From: Jannaschia seohaensis
Lineage (GTDB): Bacteria > Pseudomonadota > Alphaproteobacteria > Rhodobacterales > Rhodobacteraceae
Direction of reading: 5' to 3'
Assembly (NCBI RefSeq): GCF_900116765.1
Contig: NZ_UETC01000002.1
Span: 620,001 to 684,000 of the forward strand
DNA: 64,000 nt
In this document: positions 43,965-53,420 of the stretch, in pieces
How positions within the stretch are numbered: the first letter of the stretch is position 1
How the letters are laid out: the number at the start of each line of letters is the position of its first letter
Position numbers and translations under genes: made by a program
The notes under the pieces: model-generated
Database searches by the model: none
The model's input: the letters and a program-made list of their open reading frames with translations, nothing else
What the model was told of the DNA's origin: nothing

Positions 43965-44456
43965 ATCGGGTCTCCGATGCTCGTAGCGTTGCTCAAGCGG
44001 TTTCATATGGGCGCGCAGCCATGCGCCGCCCGGTGGATTGTTTGTTAACCAAGAGAACGGCCAGAAATGGCGGGAACGGTGGCTGGAGGGAGAACCTGAT
44101 GGCGATACCGGGGTCATTTTGGGACAGCGGACCAGAGCCTCTCCGGTGGTCGCCATCGCTGGACATCGCATGATAAAAGTGGGCGCGTCCTGCTCAGCGC
44201 TCCGGGCTCGTAGAACAACGGGCCGCGCTTTCGGATGGGCGAGACCCCTGCTGCGATCCAGACATTGGGCGGCTCGACCAGGACCGGAGGTGGCATTTTG
44301 ATGACACCGCATAGGCATGGGGCGTCCGGATCTATTCAGCCCCAGTCTCGGATGATACATTTATTTAAAATCAGCCGTCGTTTGTTGCCGGAAAGAGCGG
44401 CGCGACGGCAAAAAGACAAGCCGGACCCACCGGCTGCCGTGAGGCGGAGTGAGCAG
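43965..44456. promoter_or_regulatory. Divergent regulatory region of the secretin cluster
   Basis: 492 bp between the putative subunit gene and the secretin. A plus-strand open frame joins it to the secretin (from 44235), but the first 74 codons lack any secretin or signal character, and a GTG with GGAG at 44446 lies at the right place. No clear operator seen. Confidence 0.4.
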
Positions 44457-46139
44457 GTGATATCTAAGATCAGCAAGCTGATTGCGTGTGGGCTGTGCTC
44501 GCTAAGCATCGCAGTTTCTGCCCATGCCCAAGGCCGGGTCACGGTGGACAACGTTTTCTTTCAGACCGATCTGCGTATGGCTCTGGAGGACATCGCCGCC
44601 CAGACCGGCGTGAACATCGTCGCCGATCCGGGCGTTCAGGGCGTGGTCACAGTCACGATCCAAGACGCCAGCATCGAGGCTGCACTCGATCTGCTGTTGG
44701 CCGGGACCAATTACCGTTCCGTGCGTCGGGCGGACTACTTTCTTGTCTTCACGCCCGACCCGCGCGCAGACCTTTTTGCGGAGGTCTCCGAGACCCGCAT
44801 GATATCGCTGTCTGGCCTGGAAGCCGCCGCCGCGCGGGATCTTCTCGTTGAGCCCTTGCGGAAATACGTCCGCGCCGACAACGAGAACCGGCGGCTCGTC
44901 GTGACCGCCCCGCCCGATCTGGTCGAGTTAATCGTCCGAGATATCGAAACGATCGACCGCCCGAGGCTCGACGAGACGGTCTTCTACGCCCTGACTTACG
45001 TCTCCGCCACCGGCGCGCGCGATCTTCTGCCCGACGGACTGCAGTCCTATGTGCGCGCGGACCAAGTGCGTAACAGCCTCTCCATCACTGCGCCGCCAGC
45101 GGTTCGGCAGGAGTTGCTCCAGCTTCTGCGGCGTCTCGACCAACCGCTTCCGCCGACGAATGTCGATGGCCGGGACGTCTTCGACACAGGGATATTGGAG
45201 TTGAATTACGTCACCGCCGAAGCGGTGACGAACCTCCTGCCCGAAAACCTGTCCCAGTTTGTGCGGGCCGACAAGGTCTCGAACACGGTCTCGATCCATG
45301 CGCCGCCTGCGATCGCTCAACAGATCCATTCAGATATCGCGCGCATCGATCAACCGCGGCAGCACATCATGCTGGAAGCCAGGGTGGTCGTGCTGGACAC
45401 TACGGCATTTCTCAATCTCGGAACGAATTTCGACGCCCCCGGCCTGAGAGCCGGCCTAAACCGAACCGAAGGCGGGACGGACATCTCGGAGATCGCCCTG
45501 GGTTACACGAGCTCTCGCAGTTTCACCAACGCCCTGGGCTTGACCCTGAACCTGCTGTCTCAGAACAATCAGGCGTCGATCATCTCTAGCCCGCAAGTTC
45601 TGGCCCAGGATGGTATCGAGTCCGTCATCCGCGTGACGACCGCCGAATTTTTTCAGATCCTGACCGAGGATGACAGCTTCATCCGCAGCGATCTGGAGGA
45701 GATCGAGACGGGGACGATCTTGCGCATCACGCCGCGCCTCGGCCGAGACGGGACGCTGACACTGAACATGGAGCTCGAAGTGTCCGACGTCGTGGCGCGC
45801 GGCAACCAAAACCTGCCGGTCGTCAATCGCCGCACCGTTCAAAACACGGTGCAGATTGAGAATGGCGGGACCGCCGCAGTTGCCGGCCTATCCGATCTGC
45901 GCAATCAGCAGGGCCGCAGCGGCATCCCGGGGCTCCGGAACCTGCCGTTGTTCGGCCGGACAAACACGATGGAAAGCCGGACGCGCCAGCTCGCCATCTT
46001 TATCACCGGGACCCTGGTCGATCCGGACGAACGTCGCTTCAGGACCGGCAATGCCGATCCAGTTCCGCTGGGCACGGTCGACGAGGATCTGTTCCGCGCC
46101 GAGCTCGCCGCGTCCATCGAGCGGCTTGGCTACAGATGA
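44457..46139 (+). CDS. Outer-membrane secretin (type II/III/IV pilus type)
   Basis: 560 residues. GTG start at 44457 with GGAG seven bases upstream gives a normal signal peptide (LIACGLCSLSIAVSAHAQG). An STN-type N0 domain (VDNVFFQTDLRMALEDIAAQTGVNI) is followed by three secretin-N repeats, each of the form RDLL/NLL...YVRAD...LVVTAPP...IDRP. The pore domain includes SIISSPQVLAQDG, GTILRITPRLGRDGTLTLN and NGGTAAVAGLSDLRNQQG...SGIPGLRNLPLFGRT, then RQLAIFITGTLV. It would form a ring channel for export of folded proteins or fibres. No companion ATPase, pseudopilin or platform gene is encoded nearby. Confidence 0.9.
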   Translation: MISKISKLIACGLCSLSIAVSAHAQGRVTVDNVFFQTDLRMALEDIAAQTGVNIVADPGVQGVVTVTIQDASIEAALDLLLAGTNYRSVRRADYFLVFTPDPRADLFAEVSETRMISLSGLEAAAARDLLVEPLRKYVRADNENRRLVVTAPPDLVELIVRDIETIDRPRLDETVFYALTYVSATGARDLLPDGLQSYVRADQVRNSLSITAPPAVRQELLQLLRRLDQPLPPTNVDGRDVFDTGILELNYVTAEAVTNLLPENLSQFVRADKVSNTVSIHAPPAIAQQIHSDIARIDQPRQHIMLEARVVVLDTTAFLNLGTNFDAPGLRAGLNRTEGGTDISEIALGYTSSRSFTNALGLTLNLLSQNNQASIISSPQVLAQDGIESVIRVTTAEFFQILTEDDSFIRSDLEEIETGTILRITPRLGRDGTLTLNMELEVSDVVARGNQNLPVVNRRTVQNTVQIENGGTAAVAGLSDLRNQQGRSGIPGLRNLPLFGRTNTMESRTRQLAIFITGTLVDPDERRFRTGNADPVPLGTVDEDLFRAELAASIERLGYR

Positions 46140-46486
46140 GGTTTTCCAGGAACATGACGCGAATCCTGTTGCTTACGAGTCTTTTGGCAGCGGCGTCCTG
46201 CACCGACGTTAACGTCCGCCGCAACAACGCGGGAGTCGTCTCCCTTTCGGGCGGACATACGGCGCGCATTTCGGCGGACGACCTCGTGATCGTGCTGGGC
46301 CGCAGCGGTTTCTCGCCCGATGAGATCCTCGAGCACGGCCCTGGTGTGAGGAATGCACTCGCCATGCGGGGAGGCGCCGAGGTCCGCAAGGACGGCCAAG
46401 TCGTTGCTATGATGTCGGTGCTCGACGGAGCGCTTTACGTCGTGAGCCAACGAGGCGGCAGCTATGTCCATGACCTCTACGAGTAA
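46136..46486 (+). CDS. Small lipoprotein next to the secretin (possible pilotin)
   Basis: 116 residues. The ATG overlaps the secretin stop, so the two are coupled. Lipobox region LLTSLLAAASCTDVN. The mature part DVNVRRNNAGVVSLSGGHTARI is not recognised. Position and size are those of a pilotin, which guides secretin to the outer membrane; a function is inferred from context only. A second in-frame ATG at 46154 is possible. Confidence 0.7.
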   Translation: MRFSRNMTRILLLTSLLAAASCTDVNVRRNNAGVVSLSGGHTARISADDLVIVLGRSGFSPDEILEHGPGVRNALAMRGGAEVRKDGQVVAMMSVLDGALYVVSQRGGSYVHDLYE

Positions 46487-46898
46487 AGGCCATACCGGCC
46501 TGCCGTCCGGCTCACCACAACCGGCGGCGAAAGTTTCGGGGTAGCCTTTCCCCTGCCAGACGAATGCTCTTCGTCTTGAGGTGGAATTCCTCCGGTTTCG
46601 TGGACACGCTTTGACTGAGGTGGACAGGCGTTCGGATGCGACGGACACGAACTCCGGCCCCGGCGGCTTTCCTGGAACAGAGTGTCGAGATTCACAGAGC
46701 TTGGGCGGAGCGCCGAGGGCCTCTCGCGGGAGTTCGACCCCCGTGTCGCGACGATCCATACGCCGCAGGTCGAGGGCGCGGTGGCGACTGGATGCGCGTT
46801 GCCCGCGGCGCAGCGATCGACGCCAGGCTCCGGCCCCATGAACCCTCTCGCGTCGTCAGCCTGTTCGTGAGTCACGCCGCCCCTCCTTGGCGGCGTCC
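46487..46898. other. Spacer with an IS3 orfA relic
   Basis: An inverted-repeat-like end (TGGAATTCCTCCGG, 46580-46593) and a plus-strand stretch ELGRSAEGLSREFDPRVATIH (about 46694-46758) suggest a decayed IS3 orfA. Frames are broken. No gene. Confidence 0.5.
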
Positions 46899-47040
46899 TG
46901 TCAGAGAACCTGTTCTGGCTGGGCGAGGCGCAGATGGAGCGGCTGCGGCCGAACTCGCTCGACAAGGTCCAGGGCGTGCCGCATGTGGACCGGATCGCCG
47001 AAATCCGGGGCTATCTCTGCATGATGGTCAGCGACAACTC
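46899..47040 (+). pseudogene. IS5-family transposase N-terminal relic
   Basis: Reads SENLFWLGEAQMERLRPNSLDKVQGVPHVDR, matching the MSENLFWLTDAQMARL-type start of IS427-group transposases. The start codon is mutated and the rest is gone. Confidence 0.7.
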
Positions 47041-47177
47041 GCCCGAATGAGCTGATCTTGAATGCCGTCCTGAACTGGCAGGAGGATCTGGTAGCAGCAA
47101 GTCATCGTGACGCGTCGAAGCCAGAGCCGCTTGCCGCCTCTATCCATCCCGCATCGCTCGACTGGGCATGCCTGTGC

Positions 47178-48449
47178 TTACAGGCGACCCAGCAACAGCT
47201 GGATGCGGTCCTCGGCACCGAAGATGTCTGCGCCGGGTTGCGTCCATGCAAAGATCACGCCTCCGGGCGCGGCCACCATTCGCGGGAAATTGAGCGAGCC
47301 GGGACCAGTATGCAGATGAAGGCGTGTCGGCGAAGGACATCCCTCGTCGAGAGTGACGCGGCATACCATCAGGGCTTCGCCTTCTTCGGTCCACTCCACC
47401 CAGGAGACGAGCGCGGTCTCGTCCCCCAGCATGATCGTGTCCACCCGTCCGATCGCTCCGCCCAGGTCCAAGCGGTGCGGAGGCAAGAAACTGCGTCCAC
47501 CGTCCTCCGAAAAGGACGCCATCACCGCAGGCTTGTCGTCCGGCGCCGTAAACCAAGCGACGACCGCATTCCCGCCCCGAGCATCTACCGCAGGGCCGTT
47601 CACCGGGCAGCCCGCGATCTGCCATCCATCCCTGTGGACAGTCACCGGCTCGGACCAGCCGTCCTCGCTGTATCGGACCACCGAGATATCCCGGATCTCG
47701 GTCTCCGTGCGGTCGCGATAGGCGACGATCGCCACGCCGTCTCCCGTCAGCGCCGCTGAGGTCTGGCAGCAGGAACAGGTCCGCGCGTCGACAGAGATGT
47801 CCTCCGAAAGGTCGCCCTCGGCGGTGAGTCTCGTTGCCCGGAGCTGCATGGAGTCAGAAAAACCGCCCTCCGGCGCGTCCGCGCCGCCGCCCGCATACTC
47901 TCTCCCGTCCAACCAGATGACGAGCATGTCCTCGCCGCGGGGCAGGAGAGAAACGAAGCCGTGCTGCACCCCTTGGCGATCCTTGTGGGGCACGATCGGA
48001 TCGGCCCAGCTTTCCCCGCCATCCTTCGAGAGTGAGAGGACCACATTGTACGCGTAAGTCGCGCGACCCGCTCGCTGCAACCAATGCGCCGCAAGGGTCC
48101 CATCTTCGAACGCGACGACCGAAGGGATATCGACCCAATTCACAAACAGCTCGTCGGACGTGATGATAGTCTCCGCAGGCGCCCATGTCGCGCCGTCAAA
48201 TAGGGCCATCCTGACTGCGAAGCCGGCCCCCTCCGGTTCGGTCCAGCTCATCAAGACGTCACCATCCGTAGTCGCAAAGACGGACGGCTCGCGTCCACCA
48301 GCACCCGCGGGCGAGGGGACAGAAGCGATCGTCGTGAAAATGCTATCGAGGGAGGCCGTATCGGCCTGGCTCGTCGTCGCGACGGATGTCAGCATGAGAA
48401 GCCCCGTCGCAGCGCGGCCCCATCTCAGTTGCCCCCGAGATCCTTTCAC
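47178..48449 (-). CDS. Exported BNR/sialidase-like beta-propeller protein
   Basis: 423 residues. GTG start at 48449 behind GGAGACC; signal peptide (RAATGLLMLTSVATTSQA). Asp-box (S-x-D-x-G-x-x-W) motifs appear as SLSKDGGESWADP and SFSEDGGRSFLPP, with GREPSVFATTDGDVLMSW before. A Cys-rich DARTCSCCQTSAAL and GWQIAGCPVNGPAVDARGG are conserved in a widespread group annotated exo-alpha-sialidase. Whether it cleaves sialic acids is unknown; the Cys motifs suggest disulfides or metal binding. It lies between IS relics. Confidence 0.78.
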   Translation of the reverse strand: MKGSRGQLRWGRAATGLLMLTSVATTSQADTASLDSIFTTIASVPSPAGAGGREPSVFATTDGDVLMSWTEPEGAGFAVRMALFDGATWAPAETIITSDELFVNWVDIPSVVAFEDGTLAAHWLQRAGRATYAYNVVLSLSKDGGESWADPIVPHKDRQGVQHGFVSLLPRGEDMLVIWLDGREYAGGGADAPEGGFSDSMQLRATRLTAEGDLSEDISVDARTCSCCQTSAALTGDGVAIVAYRDRTETEIRDISVVRYSEDGWSEPVTVHRDGWQIAGCPVNGPAVDARGGNAVVAWFTAPDDKPAVMASFSEDGGRSFLPPHRLDLGGAIGRVDTIMLGDETALVSWVEWTEEGEALMVCRVTLDEGCPSPTRLHLHTGPGSLNFPRMVAAPGGVIFAWTQPGADIFGAEDRIQLLLGRL

Positions 48450-48632
48450 GATGGTCTCCGATTTTGCCGCCGCAGATCGAAGGGTGAGGGAGCGACCGCA
48501 AAATTGCAACAAGGCGCTCCGTTCGCCGCCTGACTGCCGAAAGCCCGGTGCGGCCGTAGCTGATCTCTCAGGACAGCGCGTCGAGCCGCGACCGGCGTAA
48601 GCGTCCGGCCTGGCTGCCTATCGTCTTCCCGG
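48450..48632. other. Spacer
   Basis: No gene; includes the upstream region of the sialidase-like gene. Confidence 0.4.
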
Positions 48633-49164
48633 CTATCCCTCCTTCGCGAGCTTGAGGACGTCGAGGCGGAGCTCGTCGGAGGGCGAAACGTCTCGGTCGA
48701 ATGGGTCGCCACGCAAGTCGAGGAGTTCGGCTTGCTTCGTACCGTTCGGTTCGTTGGGGATATCGAGAAAGCGCGCGTCGCCGGGGGAGCCGCCAACGTC
48801 TTCTGGAGGGCAGCAGTCCTCGACGTCGGTCAGACGGGAATGGAGATGCCCGGGGCCCGGCTCGATCCGGTCTTCGACGAGGAGGCGATGCTGCCAACTG
48901 TCGACGAGATCGCCGACGACGCCGCCATCCGCGCGCCCCACTGCACCGGCAAGCGACGCCTTGGCGGCGGGGCGGATGTCGTCGCTCCAGTCAGGGTCCA
49001 GCACGCCCCGGCGGATGCCGCCGGCCTCGAACTTCCAGAGGTGAGAGGTCTGCCAGGTCATGGTCGCCTCGAGCACCAGGTGCGGGGGGTCGAGGCGCCT
49101 GGTCTCGGGCACTTCGATGCGACGAGTGCCCGTCTGCCCTATTTCCTCGCGCGCGGGCGCGGGA
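48633..49164 (-). pseudogene. pRiA4b ORF-3-like protein, N-terminus lost
   Basis: From RRIEVPETRRLDPPHLVLEATMTWQTSHLWKFEAGG to DSWQHRLLVEDRIEPGPG, CCPPEDVGGSPGDARFLD and ELRLDVLKLAKEG. These are the conserved blocks of plasmid pRiA4b ORF-3-like proteins (function unknown, often near IS66). The usual first 15-20 residues are absent, and the frame runs instead into the tail of an IS66 transposase (ELMPWP). The C-terminus is complete. Confidence 0.7.
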
Positions 49165-49440
49165 TGCGAACACCTCCCGGGCCATGGCATCAGCTCGTCC
49201 AGCTTCGTGATCTTGTGGTCCAGGATTCAGGCTAGAGCGTCTGCGAGCGAGGCATGCGGATCAACGTCTTTCAGCTTGGCCGTCTCGATCAGCCTGACTG
49301 CGAGCCGGCGAAGAGCGCGTCCTTGCCGCCCAGGACGCAGGCGCGCATGGCGCACTCGGCCCTGCTGTTGTCGATCTCGATTGAACCGTCCGACGGGAAT
49401 GGCCTGAGCCGCGGCAGGCGGGTCTTCGCCATGCTTCCCT
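49165..49440 (-). pseudogene. IS66 TnpC transposase C-terminal relic
   Basis: Minus-strand pieces read DGSIEIDNSRAECAMRACVLGGKDALFAGSQSG, then, after a deletion, LIETAKLKDVDPHASLADALA, a stop, and ILDHKITKLDELMPW. This is the end of IS66-family TnpC. Multiple lesions. Confidence 0.8.
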
Positions 49441-49840
49441 CCCCACACGTGACTTGTGACGCTGCGTCCGCGCCCGCGCTTTGGGACCGTGCCAGCCGGA
49501 TCGACCGTCAGGCGGCGCGCGACGGCGAGAACGAGTTTCATGCCCGCGGGCAGGCCGGGATGGTCGAGCTCGATGCGGAGCCCCCCGAATTACTCCTCCG
49601 GCATACCCCACGCCCAGGCGTGATCGCGATGGGCAGAAAAGCAGCCGGAGCCTCATTCAGCGACGACGCGTCGGCTGCGATCAACTCGCGCTCGTCCACC
49701 TCGAATTCGCTTTCGTCGGGCTGGATCGCGTCGTGATACTCGAGCGGCGCCCGAATCCCGTGCTCGGGGAATTTCCCCGAGAGATCAGGATGTTCAAGGA
49801 CCGGAATAAATGGAAAATGCGACATCTGCCCGCCTGACAC
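49441..49840 (-). pseudogene. IS66 accessory ORF (TnpA-type) relic
   Basis: A frame reading ADASSLNEAPAAFLPIAITPG is followed in another frame by LRIELDHPGLPAGMKLVLAVARRLTVDPAG, an IS66 accessory-protein pattern (FLPVAI...IEL...LRAVLAVL-like). Degenerate. Confidence 0.5.
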
Positions 49841-50220
49841 AACATGCCTCGATCATTCGGCAGACCGGTCTCAAGACCGTCGACGGCTGCGGGCTACCGA
49901 TTATTGGAGAGAAACCACGCCACCCGCGCGTCGTCGATCCGGTCGGCGACCCGCGCCCTGACGGGCGGTCGGCTCCGGTCGCACCGCAAACCGTCGACGC
50001 CGTATTTCCGGGAACCGTTCCTGCCAGCGCCAGACCTTGTCTTTGCGATGCCAATCGCGGCCACGATCGCGTTCGTGCCGATGCCGTCCGCGCTCAGCAG
50101 CACGATCCGGGCCTGCCGGAGATGCGTCTGCGGCGTGTCGCGATCGCCCGAGACGATCTCGAGACGGCGGCGATTGGCGGCCATGAGCGCATGCAGCCGA
50201 CCCGCACACGAAGCGCTGAG
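49841..50220 (-). pseudogene. IS630-family transposase N-terminal relic
   Basis: Reads ARIVLLSADGIGTNAIVAAIGIAKTKVWRWQERFPEYGVDGL in two frames (one-base shift near 50030) and then RSRPPVRARVADRIDDARVA. This is the N-terminal HTH region of IS630 transposases. The DDE domain is missing. Confidence 0.75.
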
Positions 50221-50261
50221 AGAGACTCCTCATCCGGGACTGGTCCGTCCCGGTCAGACCA

Positions 50262-51346
50262 CTAGTCCGTTGCCATGACCCCCGCAGCGACGATGCCGAA
50301 GGCGGCCGCCAGGTTCTTCACGCTGACCGTCTTGCTGTCGTAGCAGGCCATCGCGTCCTCCGGCAGGATGTACGGGTTGAACGCGTCGCGGTCGGCCCGT
50401 CGAAGGATTTCCTCGATGGAGCGGTCGATGACGATCGATTCCCCGGTCATTGGGTTGCGCGAGAACAGGACCGCGCGGCGGTTCGCGTTGGTCAGCTTAG
50501 AGCCGCCGACACAGTTAAGACCGAACACCGCCTGCAGGAAACGCGTCCCGTAGCGCATTTCGCGCGCGTCCGGGATCGCGCCGGGCGCGTTGGCCAGCAC
50601 CGTCTCGGCGGTGTTCGACAAGAATACGGTCACGCCCGGCGGCGAGATTGAGCTCGGGACCATCAACCAGTCCTGGAAGCAGCCACGCGACGGCACCTCG
50701 ACCCGGTCGCCCGCGATCACGATCGGGTCCGCGAATGGCCGTCCCCTGGGCGCGCCGCTCAGGTCGAAGACGCGCCGAGTTCCGCCCCGGATCAGGGTGA
50801 CACGGGCCAGATCCGCATCCGGACGCACACCGCCGGCACTGCGCAGCGCCGCCGATAGCGTCCGAAAGCTGGTCGCGGCGCCCCGCGCGCTCTGGCGCAG
50901 CGGGTCGCGGGTTTGCGCGTTGGAGCCGCCGACGACGACCTGTCGCGGCTCGAAGACGGCGCCCGAAACGAACACCGCCGCCTCGGCGTAATCGCCGAGC
51001 AGCACCGAGACGCTGGGGGTGTCGTCGTAGATCTGCTCGGCGACGAGCGCGGCCGCGATGGCCGCCTCGACCTCCGCCGGGCTCCGCCCCGCCGCGGCGA
51101 CCGGACGCGCGAAGGGCATCCGGACCCGTCCGTCCACGCCGATCACGTAGTCGCCGGTGAAGACGTCGTCCTGCTCGACGAAGATCTGCAGGAGATCCCC
51201 GGGCGAAAGCACCTCCACCCCCCGCGTCCCTGCGGGGTCCAGCGCGTCGGCGAACTTGTTTGCCGCGGCATCGTCTCGGATCCCGCCATCGGTGCAGCGG
51301 ACGCCCTCGGCAAAACCGGACGGCGCGCGTGTCCCCGGGGCGCGAT
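50262..51346 (-). CDS. Polysaccharide export protein (Wza-type), N-terminus lost
   Basis: About 360 residues of an outer-membrane polysaccharide export protein. VLSPGDLLQIFVEQDDVFTGDYVIGVDGRVRMPFA opens the export domain; SVSVLLGDYAEAAVFVSGAVFEPRQ and LRSAGGVRPDADLARVTLIRGGTRRVFDL are SLBB-type. The signal peptide and lipobox are absent, because the gene is cut at about 51346 by an IS110 relic. The open frame continues antisense through the IS but is not a real N-terminus. Probably non-functional. The C-terminal region (about 110 residues after the SLBB part) is unusual in length. Confidence 0.78.
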
Positions 51347-51349
51347 AGG

Positions 51350-51975
51350 CGCTTCTGAACCAGCTGCGGGCGATCCTGCTCGAGCGAGGGCACGTCTTCC
51401 GGCAAGGCCGCAAGGTGCTCGAGCGGGAGGTGGACGCGCTGCTCGACTCGCCGCCCGCGGACGTGTCGCCGTGCATCCTCGCGCTGGTCGCCGACATGCG
51501 GGCGGAGTGGCGGGCGCTCGACGGCCGGACCGACGCTTTGAACGACGACTTGGCCGGGCACGCGCAGAGGGACGAGGCGGCGCGCCGGCTGACGACGATC
51601 CCCGGCATCGGCGTCCTGAGCACCACGGCGATGGTCGCGGCCATCGGCGACGGCAAGAGCTTCCGCAGGGCGAGCGACCTTCCGGCTTGGCTCGGCCTCA
51701 CGCCGAGGCAGATGACGACCGGGGGCAAGCCGAAGCTGCTCGGGATCACCAAGCGGGGGAACACCTACCTGCGCATGTTGCTCATCCACGGCGCGCGTGC
51801 GGCGCTGCCGGGGCTCGCCAAGCAGCACACGCCGCTGGGCGCATGGCTGCGCGGCCTGCTCGCTCGGGCGCATCGGAACGTGGTGATCGTCGCGCTCGCC
51901 GCGAAGCTCGCGCGCATCGCCTGGGCCACCATCATCGCGGCGTGCGCTTCGACCAGGCAGGCGGCTCCACCGTAG
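51350..51975 (+). pseudogene. IS110-family transposase, C-terminal part
   Basis: About 208 residues from LLNQLRAILLERGHVFRQG to CASTRQAAPP. The transposase_20 domain is clear: LTTIPGIGVLSTTAMVAAIGDGKSFRRASDLPAWLGLTPRQ, then KRGNTYLRMLLIHGARAAL. The N-terminal DEDD catalytic domain is missing, so it is inactive. Confidence 0.85.
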
Positions 51976-52141
51976 TCACATGACGAGAGCGGTGGCGAGA
52001 TAGGGAACGGCCCCGGCGGCGCCGGGACCGCGTGAGGTTGGCGACAAGGAGGCTGATGGCCGGAAGGATCGAACACCCGCGTCCCTGGAAGCCTGGTTCA
52101 AAAAACGGCGCAGATGTCTCCGGGCAGCGATGCCGGGCCTT
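51976..52141. other. IS110 downstream flank
   Basis: No gene. Probably the 3' end of the IS110 copy. Confidence 0.4.
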
Positions 52142-52809
52142 TCACGAGGGCCAGGACGCGCGGATCTCCATCATGGCAAGGGCCACCGTGCCCCTACGCC
52201 GGATACGTTTGCGCACGACCAGCCCGAGCCAGATGCAACCGACTTGCCAACGGGGCGGGCCATACGTTTGAATGCCTCCTGCGCCTCCATGTCCCGCCTG
52301 GGGTGGTGGGGACGCACGGACAGTCTCCGGAAGCCCAGGGCGGCCAGCTGCTTGCCCACGGTCCGCTCGTGCATCTCCACGCCGAAGCGCTCGCGGATCA
52401 CCCGTTGCAGGCCCACCCGCCGCCACCGCACCACCCCGTCGGTGGCCAGGTTGGGCCCCCTCTCGACGATCGCCGCAAGCTCCGCCTTCTGCTCGGCGCT
52501 CAGCCGCGCCGGCGGGCCGACCGGCCCGCGCCGGTCCGACAGCCCGTCCAGCCCCTCGTCGTTGTAGCGGTGGACCCGTTCGTCGGGGGATCGGTCCCCC
52601 GGACCGATCCCTGATCCTCCTCACCGCAGCGCCTGCCGGTCCATCCCACATGCCTCGGCCGCCGTCCGGCGATCCGCCCCCTCGAGCACCATCGCCAAGG
52701 CCAGCATCCGACGTGCCGCCCGCGCGTTCCGCCGCGCGTTTCGGCTGCGCGCCGCCGCCTTGCGCAGACCCGTCGCGTCCAACTCATTCCGCGTGATCGA
52801 AACCGTCAT
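52142..52809 (-). pseudogene. IS630-family transposase relic
   Basis: Starts at 52809: MTVSITRNELDATGLRKAAARS, with HTH RMLALAMVLEGADRRTAAEACGMDRQALR, a stop, then in other frames YNDEGLDGLSDRRGP, LSAEQKAELAAIVERGPN and VVRWRRVGLQRVIRERFGVEMHERTVGKQLAALGFRRL. The catalytic DDE part is absent. Frames broken at about 52610. Confidence 0.82.
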
Positions 52810-53420
52810 CGTCGGCCCTCCCATCAACGAAAGAACCGAATCATGGCCCGCCGGTGCGCGCATCTCACAATCGAGTCAGCGAACGAGGCCGCTGGGATCA
52901 GTCGGTGGGTTTACGATTTTGGTCGTCAGCAGCGCTTAGCTCCAAAATATTCTGGTCATCTCGACATCTTTCCACGAGTGACAATTTTTTCGTCCACAAA
53001 GTTGGAAGGGTATCTTGAGGGGCGAAATGTTCGCGATCGAACATGTGCGCGAATTTCGCGGCAGTCGTTGCGATGCGTGCTGGAGGCAACGTGCCCAATC
53101 GATGTGCAGGAGCCACGAGGCCTTGCGCTCAAGGTTCGGCAGCGAGCAGCCAGGTTCACTCCCTGGCACGGCACGAGTCACAGGCGAATTGAAGAATTTA
53201 TGGGACCGATACAAGCAGACTTCTTGCTACTTCGGACAATCTCTAACGGACAGGTCGACAGGGTTCGAAGTTATATTGAAAATTGATTCTGATTCCGGGC
53301 CATGCAGACGATTGAGATTCCGAAGAGAGATAACGAATTGTTCGCTTGGGTCCTTCTCCAGGCGGGGGGTCTTCCGGGGGGGGCGCAGAGCGCGGGATTC
53401 GACGATTCCGCACAGAACTC
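52810..53420. other. Gene-free, lower-GC stretch
   Basis: About 600 bp. Open frames exist on both strands (one of 147 codons from 52843), but none has recognisable features. It carries TTGGAAGG at 53002, which copies the island core by chance or relic. No gene supported. Confidence 0.5.

Noticed and set aside
44235-44456. Longer N-terminus for the secretin
   Set aside because: These codons lack signal-peptide character, and a GTG with a well-placed GGAG gives a normal signal peptide at 44457.
50262-51873. Full-length polysaccharide export protein from the long open frame
   Set aside because: The frame upstream of about 51346 is antisense to the IS110 transposase and has no signal peptide or lipobox.
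53002-53009. TTGGAAGG as a possible left end of a small 8 kb satellite
   Set aside because: It matches the core, but no tRNA 3' half flanks it; excision there would not restore a tRNA. The tRNA 3' halves at 1115 or 1252 fit better.
52843-53286. 147-codon open frame
   Set aside because: No ribosome site, no motif, and composition not typical of neighbouring genes.
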